Origin: an uncultured Gammaproteobacteria bacterium
Lineage (GTDB): Bacteria; Pseudomonadota; Gammaproteobacteria; Enterobacterales; Psychrobiaceae
DNA length: 58,116 nt
NCBI GenBank assembly: GCA_937139475.1
Contig: CAKZQF010000191.1
Coordinates: 1-58,116, forward strand
Reading direction: 5' to 3'
Under the pieces are notes generated by a model. That model worked only from the letters and a program-made list of their open reading frames with translations, searched no databases and was not told the DNA's origin. Both the position numbers and the translations under genes were made by a program. Shown piece after piece: positions 1-8,466 of this stretch; the stretch's first letter is position 1, and each line of letters begins with the position of its first letter.

Positions 1-285
1 TATTGCCACATGGCAGAACAACTGCGTCGCGACCTGTTGATTGTGTGGCAATTTATTCACTAGCACATCAAGCCCTAGGTGAAGCTTAACTCTGTAGCTA
101 TACACTGCGCCGATTAAAGAAATCCAAATCAATAAGAATCTTGCTAACTCTTCCGAGCCAGAACTAGGTGTTTGCAATAAATAGCGTGACAGCACTTGCC
201 ACAAAACCGACAGGATAATCAGGCTCATCATTACTATTAGGCTCATTTTGAGCACTTGATCTAAGCTTGAAATTAACTTATTCAT
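1..285 (-). CDS. dctQ: TRAP transporter small permease DctQ (partial, 3' end outside window)
   Basis: Small membrane subunit of a tripartite ATP-independent periplasmic transporter, which joins the large permease to import a carboxylate. I translated the minus strand from the ATG at 285; 95 codons stay open to base 1. The protein starts MNKLISSLDQVLKMSL, has one hydrophobic helix at about residues 14-30, then the family motif SEELARFLLIWISLIGA at about 49-65. The start overlaps the end of dctP by 8 bases (ATGAATAA), so the genes are translationally coupled. The large permease dctM should follow beyond the left edge. With kduI and kduD upstream, a uronate or unsaturated uronate is the likely substrate (inference). 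Confidence 0.88.
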   Translation of the reverse strand, partial: MNKLISSLDQVLKMSLIVMMSLIILSVLWQVLSRYLLQTPSSGSEELARFLLIWISLIGAVYSYRVKLHLGLDVLVNKLPHNQQVATQLFCHVAI

Positions 286-1273
286 TGGCTTTTCCATCTG
301 CTGTAACCGCGCTAATTCGGTTCATATAATCACCAACCAATGTGTTGTTAAACGTGGCGTGAAATGGCGCTACCGCCTCGAAAAATGGCTTTTTGTCGGG
401 ATAAATCACTTCAACACCAGCGGCTTTAACTGCTGCTAAGGCGTCATTCTCTGCGGCCATCCATAATGACTTTTGCAAGGTTACCGCATCGTTCATCGCC
501 TGTTTTAACCAGCTTTGCTGTTGCGCCGATAGTGAGTCCATTACATGTTTACTGCTCACGACAACATCAGGCACGGAAGTATGTTCATTTAGAGAATAGT
601 AAGGACAAATCTCGTAATGACGAGAGGAATAAAAACTTGGAGGATTGTTCTCCGCACCATCAACAACACCTTGTTGTAACGCGGCATAGAGCTCGCCCCA
701 AGAAATAGGGGTAGCCGCACCACCAAATGCAGCAATCATTTTGACTGCCGTTTGTGAGTTCATCACCCTAATTTTTTTACCAACAACATTCTTTGGTGAT
801 TTCACCATGTCATTGCAGGTGTAGAAACTGCGACTACCGGCATCAAAGTAACCAAGGCCTTTAAGGTGAGCCGTTTCAAGTGACGATAATATTTGTTCAC
901 CGATATCGCTTTGCAGCACTTTCCAGCGATGCTCACGACTGCGAAAGATATAAGGAATGCTAAATACTTTCATATCGGGAACAAAACTTTCTAGTGCAGC
1001 CGCAGAGACTTTGGTCATCGCCAGGCTGCCAATTTGCAGTAACTCAACCATTTCACGTTCAGAGCCCAGCTGCCCATTGGGGTAAATTTTCATGGTTAGC
1101 TGACCGTCTGAATACTCATTCAAGCGATTAGCCATGTGGATTAGCGATTTATGTACCGCGTGATCCATATCCAGTGTATGCCCGACTCGCAACACTTTAT
1201 TGGGCTGTTTTAATCCACAGCCACTAAGTGTTAACAGACATAGCACAGACACGATTGTTATTATTATGCGCAT
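278..1273 (-). CDS. dctP: TRAP transporter solute-binding protein DctP
   Basis: Extracytoplasmic binding protein that captures the substrate for the TRAP permease. The 331-residue protein has a lipoprotein signal with lipobox LSGC (Cys19), so it is probably membrane-anchored. Family hallmarks are GSEREMVELLQIGSLAMT at about 70, FSIPYIFRS near 107 and the ligand-binding block RVMNSQTAVKMIAAFGG, whose Arg usually pairs with the substrate carboxylate, followed by WGELYAALQQGVVDGAEN. An AGGA ribosome site precedes the ATG. It is the third gene of the kduD-kduI-dctP-dctQ operon, which points to a hexuronate or 4-deoxy-uronate ligand; the exact sugar is inferred from context only. A short stem-loop (1301-1317) sits in the 54-base gap to kduI and may be an mRNA processing or stability element. 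Confidence 0.9.
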   Translation of the reverse strand: MRIIITIVSVLCLLTLSGCGLKQPNKVLRVGHTLDMDHAVHKSLIHMANRLNEYSDGQLTMKIYPNGQLGSEREMVELLQIGSLAMTKVSAAALESFVPDMKVFSIPYIFRSREHRWKVLQSDIGEQILSSLETAHLKGLGYFDAGSRSFYTCNDMVKSPKNVVGKKIRVMNSQTAVKMIAAFGGAATPISWGELYAALQQGVVDGAENNPPSFYSSRHYEICPYYSLNEHTSVPDVVVSSKHVMDSLSAQQQSWLKQAMNDAVTLQKSLWMAAENDALAAVKAAGVEVIYPDKKPFFEAVAPFHATFNNTLVGDYMNRISAVTADGKANE

Positions 1274-1327
1274 CTATTTAATTCCTACTAATACAACAAC
1301 GCAGCGATAAACGCTGCGCTAAAAAAA

Positions 1328-2170
1328 CTATTTTAATTCCGTTGGGCCATACTTATCCATATCATCATAATCCAGGTTTTCACCCGCCATCCCCCAAATA
1401 AAGGCATAGTTCGACGTACCTGCACCGCTATGAATTGACCAAGCTGGTGACAAGACGGCTTGTTCGTTGGTAACCCATAAATGACGTGTTTCCTTGGGCT
1501 CTCCCATAAAATGACTTACCGCTTGCTCTTGTGCAATATCAAAATACAAATATGCTTCCATGCGGCGATCATGCTGATGTGCAGGCATAGTATTCCATAC
1601 ACTACCAGGTTTTAACATCGTCAGCCCCATTTGCAGCTGACAAGTTTCAACAATACCGTTAATAATCAATTGGTAAATTGTTCGCTCATTCGATGTTTCA
1701 AGAGAACCAAGCTCTAACACATTAGCATTATCACGATTTACTTTCTTGGTTGGATAAGCACAGTGTGCTGGTGCTGAATTAAGATAAAACTTAGCGGGTT
1801 TGGCACTATCATGACTTGCAAAGGTTACCGACTTTGTTTTTGCACCAACATATAACGCTTCTTTATTTTCAAGAACGTACTCTTCACCATCAACAATCAC
1901 AACACCCGTTTGCCCAATGTTAATAATGCCCAATTCGCGACGATCCAAGAAATGTTGTGCTTTAAGAGGATCAATTGTTGCTAACTCTAAAGCGCTATCT
2001 ACAGGGGAAGCTCCCCCCACAATATAGCGATCATAATGACTATAAGTTAAGTTAATTTTATCCGCTTCAAATAAATTCTCGACTAAGAATGATTCTCTTA
2101 ATGCGTTTGTATCAAATGTTTTAGCTTCGTTATGGCCGACGGCGTAACGTGTTTCATAGTTAATTGTCAT
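1328..2170 (-). CDS. kduI: 5-keto-4-deoxyuronate isomerase KduI
   Basis: Cytosolic isomerase that converts 5-keto-4-deoxyuronate, formed spontaneously from the unsaturated uronate released by lyases, to 2,5-diketo-3-deoxygluconate. The sequence follows E. coli KduI throughout (RRELGIINIG, NSAPAHCAYPTKKV, WSIHSGAGTSNYAFIWGMAGEN). The zinc ligands are visible as AHQHDRRME and the later His of WSIHSG, each offset from the E. coli positions by a constant amount. I chose the ATG at 2170, giving 280 residues close to the usual 278; a GTG at 2182 in the same frame would add four residues. It lies between kduD and dctP on one transcript, so uptake and the first two cytosolic steps are co-expressed. 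Confidence 0.95.
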   Translation of the reverse strand: MTINYETRYAVGHNEAKTFDTNALRESFLVENLFEADKINLTYSHYDRYIVGGASPVDSALELATIDPLKAQHFLDRRELGIINIGQTGVVIVDGEEYVLENKEALYVGAKTKSVTFASHDSAKPAKFYLNSAPAHCAYPTKKVNRDNANVLELGSLETSNERTIYQLIINGIVETCQLQMGLTMLKPGSVWNTMPAHQHDRRMEAYLYFDIAQEQAVSHFMGEPKETRHLWVTNEQAVLSPAWSIHSGAGTSNYAFIWGMAGENLDYDDMDKYGPTELK

Positions 2171-2225
2171 AATTTTATTCACATTGTTATTTATTAATTC
2201 CGCTTCGCGGCGTATTAAAATTGGA

Positions 2226-3002
2226 TTAGCGTGCTAACCAGCCACCATCAACCGCCAGTACATGGCCATTGACATAATCACTTGCCGCACTTGAAAGAAA
2301 CACAGCAGCACCAACAAGTTGCTCTGGTTCGCCCCATTGTCCAGCTGGAATGCGTTTTTCTATTTCGGCGTTGCGTGTCGCATCATCTTGTAGCGCTTGG
2401 GTGTTATCTGTTCTGAAATAACCCGGTGCAATCGCATTAACTTGCACATTTTTACATGCCCATTCATTAGCTAACGCTTTAGTCACACCAACCACGGCAT
2501 GCTTGCTTGCAGTGTAAGCAGGAACTGTAATACCACCGGTGTATGAGAGCATTGAGGCGATATTTACAATCTTGCCTTTACCACGAGCTAGCATGCCTTT
2601 ACCAATTTGCTGACATAATAAGAATGTGGCATCTAAGTTAACGTTGATCACTTGTTGCCAGTCACTCAAAGGAAAGTCCACCGCCGGTGTTCTGGCAATA
2701 GTGCCACCAGCATTAATCAATATATCGACCGTGCCAGTACACTCATATGCCTGATTAGCCATTGCGATTACGGCCTGGCTATCTGATAAATCAACCGCCA
2801 GTTCAAAGGCACGTTGGCCACAGGCTTCAATTAACGCGCGGGTTTTATCGGTACCGCCAACACGAGAACTTGAGCAAATGACATCGGCGCCAGCTTGCGC
2901 TAAACCTAAGGCTAAGGCCTGTCCCAAGCCTCGGCTAGCTCCAGTTACCAACGCAGTTTTGCCTTGTAATGAAAATAATTGAGATGAAGAGTTGCTGCTC
3001 AT
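2226..3002 (-). CDS. kduD: 2-deoxy-D-gluconate 3-dehydrogenase / 2,5-diketo-3-deoxygluconate reductase KduD
   Basis: Short-chain dehydrogenase that reduces 2,5-diketo-3-deoxygluconate to 2-keto-3-deoxygluconate with NAD(P)H in the cytosol. The nucleotide-binding motif TGASRGLG lies at residues 20-27, the NAG motif at 97-99, and the catalytic Ser150, Tyr163 and Lys167 in YTASK. The 258-residue length is normal. It is the first gene of the leftward operon, and two palindromic operators lie 47-119 bases upstream of its ATG. Its identity as KduD rather than a general SDR rests on the strong context with kduI. The later steps (KDG kinase and aldolase) are not in the window. Confidence 0.9.
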   Translation of the reverse strand: MSSNSSSQLFSLQGKTALVTGASRGLGQALALGLAQAGADVICSSSRVGGTDKTRALIEACGQRAFELAVDLSDSQAVIAMANQAYECTGTVDILINAGGTIARTPAVDFPLSDWQQVINVNLDATFLLCQQIGKGMLARGKGKIVNIASMLSYTGGITVPAYTASKHAVVGVTKALANEWACKNVQVNAIAPGYFRTDNTQALQDDATRNAEIEKRIPAGQWGEPEQLVGAAVFLSSAASDYVNGHVLAVDGGWLAR

Positions 3003-3048
3003 AGGGGATCGTTAGCCTTATCTTTTTGAGTAATTCATTACAAGATAT

Positions 3049-3074
3049 CAGGTTGTATGTTGTCATACAACCTG
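3049..3074. promoter_or_regulatory. Operator palindrome 1 between kduD and the DUF4861 gene
   Basis: Perfect inverted repeat with 11-base arms (CAGGTTGTATG / CATACAACCTG) around a 4-base centre. Its core, TTGTATG-N4-CATACAA, recurs near 3104, 15301 and 16240. It lies in the divergent promoter region and would control kduD-kduI-dctP-dctQ and probably the DUF4861-sulfatase operon. The arm and spacing style suits a GntR-type dimer; the regulator itself is not in the window. Confidence 0.75.
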
Positions 3075-3103
3075 CTTACCTCACATTATTACAAATAAAT
3101 TCG

Positions 3104-3121
3104 TTGTATGACTTCATACAA
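3104..3121. promoter_or_regulatory. Operator palindrome 2 between kduD and the DUF4861 gene
   Basis: Perfect 18-base inverted repeat TTGTATGA-CT-TCATACAA, the cleanest copy of the locus motif. It lies 66 bases before the DUF4861 start and 51 bases (centre to centre) from operator 1, about five helical turns, which would allow cooperative binding on one DNA face. Confidence 0.75.
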
Positions 3122-3187
3122 GATGATAAGGTTTTGCCACTTCAGCGTTTATATTGCGCGTAACAAAGATTAGAAAAGGCAAAGGTT

Positions 3188-4441
3188 ATGACAACAAACA
3201 AAGCAATACTCTCGGCTCCTTTAGTACTCGCGGCAATGGTTGGCTGTGCGGAGTTATCCACACCAACAAGCGTTACGCCAATTGCTCTGTCTGTCACCAA
3301 TCAAAGCCAAAATGAGCGCACTGAAGAAACCATTACATTGCCATTAACGCAACTACGTCAGTACGCCAAAGGCTTTGATTTAACGACCTTCTCTATCACT
3401 AAAGGCAACCAAGAGATTCCAAGTCAAGCGATTGATAGTGATGGCAATGGCACACTTGATGGCTTAGTTTTTAATGCACAATTAAAGGCAGGTGCTACTG
3501 ACACCTTTACCATCACTTCGACACCAAACACCCTTAGTTACCCTAAGCGCACCCATGCTGAAATTTCCATCAATCAAGGTGGCAAGCGAGGCAGCGATGG
3601 CAAGTTTGAGGGGGGCAAGTTTGAACCAGTTAAATTTCAAAAGATCCCTGAGGGACACACCCCTGGCGACCTACAATTTCGCTTCGAAGGCCCAGGTTGG
3701 GAATCTGACAAAATAGCTTACCGCCTCTATTTCGATCATCGAAATGTTAATGACATCTTCGGTAAGAAAGTGCCGGATATGGTGCTACCACAAGTTGGAC
3801 ATATTGGTTATAGCTACCACAAAGAAGCAGATTGGGGCATGGACATCTTAAAAGTTGGTCCAAGTCTAGGCATCGGTGGTATCGGTATGCGTGTCGATGG
3901 CGAAGTACAACGCGTTGCCACGGCCAAAGACATGAGCGTTAACATTGTCACCGATGGCAACCTTCAGTCGCATATTCAAATTAAGCATGATGACTGGCGC
4001 ATCGCGCAAAATAACTTCGACTTAACTAACGATATAACAATCAATGCCGGTTCACGAATGACCCACAGCTCGCTAACCATTAGTCCGGTGAGTGACAATT
4101 TGGTCACCGGCATCGTTAAACATCAACCATCGGAATTTATTAGCTCAAGCAATGAGTCTGGTGATTGGGCCTATATCGCCACCTTTGGCAAACAAAGCTA
4201 TGTACATGATGAACTCGGTATGGCAATTCTCTACAAAAAATCTGCCTTAATTGAACTAAGTGAAGATAAACACAACCACCTTGTGACCATGAAACCACAA
4301 CAGAACGGCAAGCTAGATTATTACTTCCTAGGGAGTTGGGCCCAAGATAGCGACGGGATGACGACCAAAGCAGCCTTTACTGATTACTTAAACGGCGAAA
4401 TAGCAAAGCTAAATCAGCCATTACACATTAGCGCGAAATAG
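3188..4441 (+). CDS. DUF4861 family lipoprotein of a polysaccharide lyase locus
   Basis: Protein of unknown activity found in loci that degrade uronic-acid polysaccharides. The 417-residue sequence begins with a hydrophobic signal ending in MVGC (Cys20), suggesting a lipoprotein, though this is not an ideal lipobox. The DUF4861 signature is clear: GPGWESDKIAYRLYFDHRN at about 168-186, DIFGKKVPDMVL at about 189-200, and YHKEADWGMDILKVGPSLG at about 210-228. The conserved Trp, Glu and Asp residues and a large beta-rich body would fit a carbohydrate-binding or catalytic protein, but I cannot assign a reaction. It is followed after 8 bases by a sulfatase, so both are co-translated, and two operators lie upstream. 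Confidence 0.82.
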   Translation: MTTNKAILSAPLVLAAMVGCAELSTPTSVTPIALSVTNQSQNERTEETITLPLTQLRQYAKGFDLTTFSITKGNQEIPSQAIDSDGNGTLDGLVFNAQLKAGATDTFTITSTPNTLSYPKRTHAEISINQGGKRGSDGKFEGGKFEPVKFQKIPEGHTPGDLQFRFEGPGWESDKIAYRLYFDHRNVNDIFGKKVPDMVLPQVGHIGYSYHKEADWGMDILKVGPSLGIGGIGMRVDGEVQRVATAKDMSVNIVTDGNLQSHIQIKHDDWRIAQNNFDLTNDITINAGSRMTHSSLTISPVSDNLVTGIVKHQPSEFISSSNESGDWAYIATFGKQSYVHDELGMAILYKKSALIELSEDKHNHLVTMKPQQNGKLDYYFLGSWAQDSDGMTTKAAFTDYLNGEIAKLNQPLHISAK

Positions 4442-4449
4442 GACTCCTC

Positions 4450-5943
4450 ATGAAAATTAAATTATTAGTGCTAGCTGCGCTGCTCATGCAAGGTGTAGCA
4501 CAAGCAAGCATCTCACAGCCAAATATTGTGGTTATTTATACCGATGACTTAGGCATAGGTGATGTTAGTGCTTATAACATGGGCAAACTAAACACCCCAA
4601 GCATTGACAGCATTGCAAACCAAGGGCTTAAATTTACCAATGGTTATGCTACCGCAGCAACTTGTACACCAAGCCGTTTTTCCTTGCTTACGGGACAATA
4701 CCCATGGCGAAAAGGTGCAGAAATATTAGCGGGAGATGCACCGCTGTTGATTAGCCCAAAGCAACAAACCTTGCCCAAAGTGCTCAAAAAAGCTGGTTAC
4801 ACTACCGCAGTAATTGGTAAGTGGCATTTAGGCCTAGGCAATGGTTCGATTGATTGGAATGAGAAAAATACCTTAGGGCCCAATGAAGTGGGTTTCGATT
4901 ACTCATACATCATGGCAGCGACAAACGACCGGGTGCCTAATGTTTATGTTAAAAACGGTGACGTCGTCAACCTCGATCCAAAAGACCCACTGTATGTGAG
5001 CTATAAGAAGAATTTTGCAGGCGAGCCAACAGGTCTCGATAACCCAGAGTTAATGACTACCCAAACTTTTAGCAATGGCCACTACCATAGTGTTAACAAC
5101 GGGGTATCACGAATTGGCTATCAAAAAGGTGGTAAATCAGCACAATGGATTGACGAGGAGATGTCCGACTTATTTCTCGATGAAGCGCAGCGTTTTGTCA
5201 GTAAAAACAAAGCTAAACCTTTCTTCCTATTCTATACCCTGCATCAACCGCATGTGCCGCGTATTCCAAATCAACGCTTCGTTGGAAAATCCGGTCAAGG
5301 TCCACGGGGAGACGCTATTTTAGAGGCAGACTGGGCAGTCGGCGAATTCTTAAAAACACTAGAACAACAAGGGCTAACAGATAATACCCTAGTCATTTTC
5401 TCTTCGGATAATGGCCCAGTACTAGATGATGGCTATAACGATCAAGCCGTAACTAAGCTTGGCAATCATACACCGTGGGGTATCTACCGTGGCGGCAAAT
5501 ACAGCCTATTTGATGCCGGCTCACACATTCCGTTTTTAGTCAGCTGGCCAGGCACAATAAAACCTGGCATTTCTGATAAGCTGTTCTCACAACACGATTT
5601 GTTAGCCTCATTAGCAGCACTTACCAATCAGTCGATTACTGCTAGCGATAGTCAAAACCATATTGACACATTGCTTGGTAAACCAGGTTCAGCACGTAAA
5701 GGATTAGTGATTGAAGGCATTAAAGGCCGCACCGCTTATCGTCAGGGCGACTGGATGTTTATCCCTGCTTATTGGGGACCCGAAACGCTTGAAAAAGAAC
5801 AAGTAGAAACCGGCGCCTGTTCTTGCTATCAACTCTATGATTTAAGCACCGATCCGGGACAGCGCAACAATCTCGCCAGCAAGTACCCACAAAAGACTGC
5901 AGCGATGAACAAAGCGTATACCGCGATTATTGAATCACACTAA
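4450..5943 (+). CDS. Sec-secreted family S1 sulfatase (arylsulfatase A / GalNAc-sulfatase-like)
   Basis: Hydrolyses a sulfate ester, probably on chondroitin- or dermatan-derived sugars. The signal peptide spans residues 1 to about 20 (cleavage near AQAS). Metal-binding Asp residues are in YTDDLG at 30-35, and the active-site motif CTPSR places the formylglycine precursor at Cys72, so an anaerobic- or SUMF-type maturase elsewhere is required. Further S1 features are GKWHLG near 124-129, HQPHVPR, and SSDNGP. The tail is more like arylsulfatase A and GalNAc-4/6-sulfatases than iduronate sulfatases, but regiospecificity cannot be read from sequence. It forms an operon with the DUF4861 gene and ends at a hairpin terminator. 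Confidence 0.88.
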   Translation: MKIKLLVLAALLMQGVAQASISQPNIVVIYTDDLGIGDVSAYNMGKLNTPSIDSIANQGLKFTNGYATAATCTPSRFSLLTGQYPWRKGAEILAGDAPLLISPKQQTLPKVLKKAGYTTAVIGKWHLGLGNGSIDWNEKNTLGPNEVGFDYSYIMAATNDRVPNVYVKNGDVVNLDPKDPLYVSYKKNFAGEPTGLDNPELMTTQTFSNGHYHSVNNGVSRIGYQKGGKSAQWIDEEMSDLFLDEAQRFVSKNKAKPFFLFYTLHQPHVPRIPNQRFVGKSGQGPRGDAILEADWAVGEFLKTLEQQGLTDNTLVIFSSDNGPVLDDGYNDQAVTKLGNHTPWGIYRGGKYSLFDAGSHIPFLVSWPGTIKPGISDKLFSQHDLLASLAALTNQSITASDSQNHIDTLLGKPGSARKGLVIEGIKGRTAYRQGDWMFIPAYWGPETLEKEQVETGACSCYQLYDLSTDPGQRNNLASKYPQKTAAMNKAYTAIIESH

Positions 5944-5952
5944 ACGGCAGCC

Positions 5953-5983
5953 AAGGCGCTTAATCACTCCTTTTAAGCGTCTT
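5953..5983 (+). terminator. Hairpin terminator after the sulfatase
   Basis: Stem of 11 pairs (AAGGCGCTTAA with TTAAGCGTCTT, one G-U pair) and a 9-base loop, 9 bases after the sulfatase stop. The T-rich tail is short and broken. It lies between convergent genes. Confidence 0.6.
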
Positions 5984-6044
5984 ATTATTAGTTTGGTATC
6001 GACCAAATTCGGCTGGCGTTAACCAAGGATTATCAGTGTTTTAT

Positions 6045-6959
6045 CTATGCGACTTGAGCTATCAGCCATTGTTTAAACACTGCCAATGATGGATTAGGTT
6101 GCTCGCAGTCTTGCTGCTCGAATAAGTAATAGCCGCTGTCGGATGGTATCGACTCAAAAGGGCAAACCAACGCACCCGTCTCTAAATAGCTTGATAATAG
6201 TGCTGAGCGTGCAAGCGCAACCCCTTGGCCTGCGACTGCCGCTTCCATGGCCAGATCTGCACGATTAAAGTAATGATTTTGTGTCGGATAATACGTATCT
6301 AATTGTTGCTTGCTAAACCAATATCGCCACTCAAACTCCGGCACTGAATTTAGCCACGGCATAGTGTCGTGCAACAGATTGACTTTTTTCCAAACATTAG
6401 GATCTTGCCAATTATGTTGAGTCGCGTACTGAGGACTCATTACTGGAACAAGGGCCTCACTCATCAATAATGTTGGTTGCGCATCGCTCTCACTGTTGGG
6501 ATAAGGTGTCGGGGCAAAATCAATTGCTAAGTCGTAATCACTACCGGATTTATCCACCAGCGCACCATCAGCAAAGATATGTATTTGTATATCTGGATGC
6601 TGCCTATAAAAGTCTGAGAGTCGCGGAACTAACCATTTAAATGCAAATGACGGCGTTGATTTTACACGCACTTCATTACTAATCACCGAATCATTTTGTA
6701 ACGTCGAAATAGCGCTAGCAATATTCTCTAAGCTTGGGCTAACCACTAAGTGTAAGCTTGCCCCTTTTTCTGTCAATTTAATACCACGGGAATGACGTTC
6801 AAATAGTGTGATATCTAATTGAAGTTCCAGATGCCGGATTTGCTGACTAACGGCTGCTGGCGTGATGTGAAGCGCTGTTGCGGCACGAGTAAAACTGCCT
6901 AAACGAGCTGCGGTGTCAAATGTGCGAAGTGCGCCTAAAATTTGCGTATTTAAGCCCAT
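6045..6959 (-). CDS. LysR-family regulator, GcvA-like, divergent from dadA
   Basis: DNA-binding transcriptional regulator of 304 residues. The N-terminal helix-turn-helix spans about residues 8-66 (FDTAARLGSFTRAATALHITPAAVSQQIRHLE, then LFERHSRGIKLTEKG), typical of the GcvA/DsdC branch. The remainder is the periplasmic-binding-like effector domain (KSTPSFAFKWLVPRLSDF). It is transcribed away from a D-amino-acid dehydrogenase gene with 121 bases between them, and a 15-base palindrome lies in that gap, so it most likely activates dadA in response to an amino acid. That function is inferred from arrangement; the ligand is unknown. Confidence 0.88.
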   Translation of the reverse strand: MGLNTQILGALRTFDTAARLGSFTRAATALHITPAAVSQQIRHLELQLDITLFERHSRGIKLTEKGASLHLVVSPSLENIASAISTLQNDSVISNEVRVKSTPSFAFKWLVPRLSDFYRQHPDIQIHIFADGALVDKSGSDYDLAIDFAPTPYPNSESDAQPTLLMSEALVPVMSPQYATQHNWQDPNVWKKVNLLHDTMPWLNSVPEFEWRYWFSKQQLDTYYPTQNHYFNRADLAMEAAVAGQGVALARSALLSSYLETGALVCPFESIPSDSGYYLFEQQDCEQPNPSLAVFKQWLIAQVA

Positions 6960-6985
6960 AATTTACCCATCACTTTAGCTTTGCT

Positions 6986-7000
6986 TTAAGTTTAACTTAA
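6986..7000. promoter_or_regulatory. Candidate LysR binding palindrome between LysR gene and dadA
   Basis: Perfect palindrome TTAAGTT-T-AACTTAA, fitting the T-N11-A scheme of LysR boxes and centred in the divergent promoter region. Two direct copies of TTGCTAAC (7041-7048 and 7053-7060) follow it closer to dadA and may be a second contact point or promoter part. Confidence 0.5.
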
Positions 7001-7080
7001 CGCTGATTTTAGCAATGATTGGTTGTGGCGTCACTAAAACTTGCTAACAATATTGCTAACGTTATTGGTGAGAGTTTGTG

Positions 7081-8307
7081 ATGAAAATTATTATTTTGGG
7101 GGCTGGTGTTATAGGCGTTACGAGCGCCTGGTATTTAGCAAAATCGGGACATCAGGTCACGGTAATTGACCGCCAAAGTGATGTTGCATTAGAGACTAGT
7201 TTTGCCAATGCCGGACAAGTTTCACCTGGCTACTCGACCCCGTGGGCCGCTCCAGGCGTGCCCTTAAAGGCAGTAAAGTGGTTATTGCAAGACTTATCAC
7301 CATTGCGTATTAATCCTTTTTCAGACTCAAGTATGTACTCCTGGTTGCTCAAACTGTTATTAAACTGTAGTGATAAACGCTATCAGTTTAATAAACGGCG
7401 AATGCTGTGTTTGGCACAATACAGCCGAAGCTGTTTGGCGCAATTACGTGACGAATTATCGCTTGATTATGAGCAGCGCACGTTAGGTACCTTGCAAGTG
7501 TTTAGAAACCTAAAACAAGTCAAGGCAGCTCAGGGAGATATCAGAGCATTACATAAAAGTGGTGTACCCTACCAAGCTCTTAGTGTTGATAAGTGTATTG
7601 ATTATGAACCAGCGCTAGCGGACGTAGCCAACAAACTTGTCGGTGGCTTGCGTTTACCCAATGACGAGACGGGTGACTGTTTTAAGTTTACCCGTCAACT
7701 CAAGCAACATTGTGAAAACTTAGGTGTCAATTTTCTTTTTGAACACGACATTCAACACCTCAATTCAACAAACCAGCGTATTAGCGAGGTTGTCACAGAC
7801 AAAGGGACGTTTACTGCAGACGCTTTTGTGATGGCACTAGGGAGCTATTCTCCGCTGTTGTTAAATCCACTTGGTATTAAGCTTCCAATTTACCCTGTTA
7901 AAGGCTATTCCTTAACGGTGCCTATTTTAAATCCGCAAAAAGCGCCAGTTTCCACTGTAATGGATGAATCGAATAAAGTCGCTGTATCACGATTTAGCAA
8001 CCGAATTCGTGTTGGCGGAACCGCAGAGTTAAATGGCTATAACACCCAGCTACATAAGTCACGCCACGCCAATGTTGATTTTGTGCTCAATGATTTATTT
8101 GCAGGAGCCGGGGATATGTCACAAGCTGAATACTGGACGGGACTGCGCCCCATGACTCCCGATGGTATGCCAGCGCTTGGCACCTCACCAATAGAAAACC
8201 TTTTTCTTAATTCAGGCCACGGCACATTAGGCTGGACTATGGCAGCAGGCTCCGCGCGTTATTTATCAGATATCATAAACCAAAAGAGCACCGATATCGT
8301 AATTTAG
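7081..8307 (+). CDS. dadA: D-amino-acid dehydrogenase, FAD-dependent small subunit type
   Basis: Membrane-associated flavoprotein that oxidizes D-amino acids (D-alanine is typical) to keto acids and ammonia, feeding electrons to the respiratory chain. The dinucleotide motif GAGVIGVTSAWYLA lies near the N terminus, followed by the DadA block TSFANAGQVSPGYSTPWAAPGVPLK, written here in part, then YPVKGYSLTVP and the C-terminal GLRPMTPDGMPALG and GHGTLGWTMAAGS that close the FAD site. The ATG at 7081 is preceded by GGTGAGAG; a GTG one codon earlier is also possible. No alanine racemase is adjacent. It is an unrelated insertion inside the polysaccharide locus, although D-alanine use may accompany growth on cell-wall or particle material. 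Confidence 0.9.
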   Translation: MKIIILGAGVIGVTSAWYLAKSGHQVTVIDRQSDVALETSFANAGQVSPGYSTPWAAPGVPLKAVKWLLQDLSPLRINPFSDSSMYSWLLKLLLNCSDKRYQFNKRRMLCLAQYSRSCLAQLRDELSLDYEQRTLGTLQVFRNLKQVKAAQGDIRALHKSGVPYQALSVDKCIDYEPALADVANKLVGGLRLPNDETGDCFKFTRQLKQHCENLGVNFLFEHDIQHLNSTNQRISEVVTDKGTFTADAFVMALGSYSPLLLNPLGIKLPIYPVKGYSLTVPILNPQKAPVSTVMDESNKVAVSRFSNRIRVGGTAELNGYNTQLHKSRHANVDFVLNDLFAGAGDMSQAEYWTGLRPMTPDGMPALGTSPIENLFLNSGHGTLGWTMAAGSARYLSDIINQKSTDIVI

Positions 8308-8418
8308 GCCGTAAACGGCAAAGGGGGAGTTAACAACTCGAATTTTCATTGCAAAAAATTGAGTGACCGAAGTGTCTCACACTTCACCGATACCCAATGC
8401 CAACATAGCCAAAAGCAA

Positions 8419-8440
8419 GCCATCACAGCGTGATGGCCTT
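8419..8440 (+). terminator. Hairpin terminator after dadA
   Basis: Stem GCCATCAC / GTGATGGC with a 3-base loop, followed by CTTTTG. It lies between convergent dadA and the PL6 gene and may serve both directions. A second stem-loop, GAAGTGT-CTC-ACACTTC, is at 8369-8385. Confidence 0.55.
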
Positions 8441-8466
8441 TTGCCTTCTTATTTATAAGCCACTAA

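Noticed and set aside
1301..1317. Stem-loop between kduI and dctP as a terminator
   Set aside because: The T run is on the wrong side of the stem for minus-strand transcription, and the genes are functionally linked.
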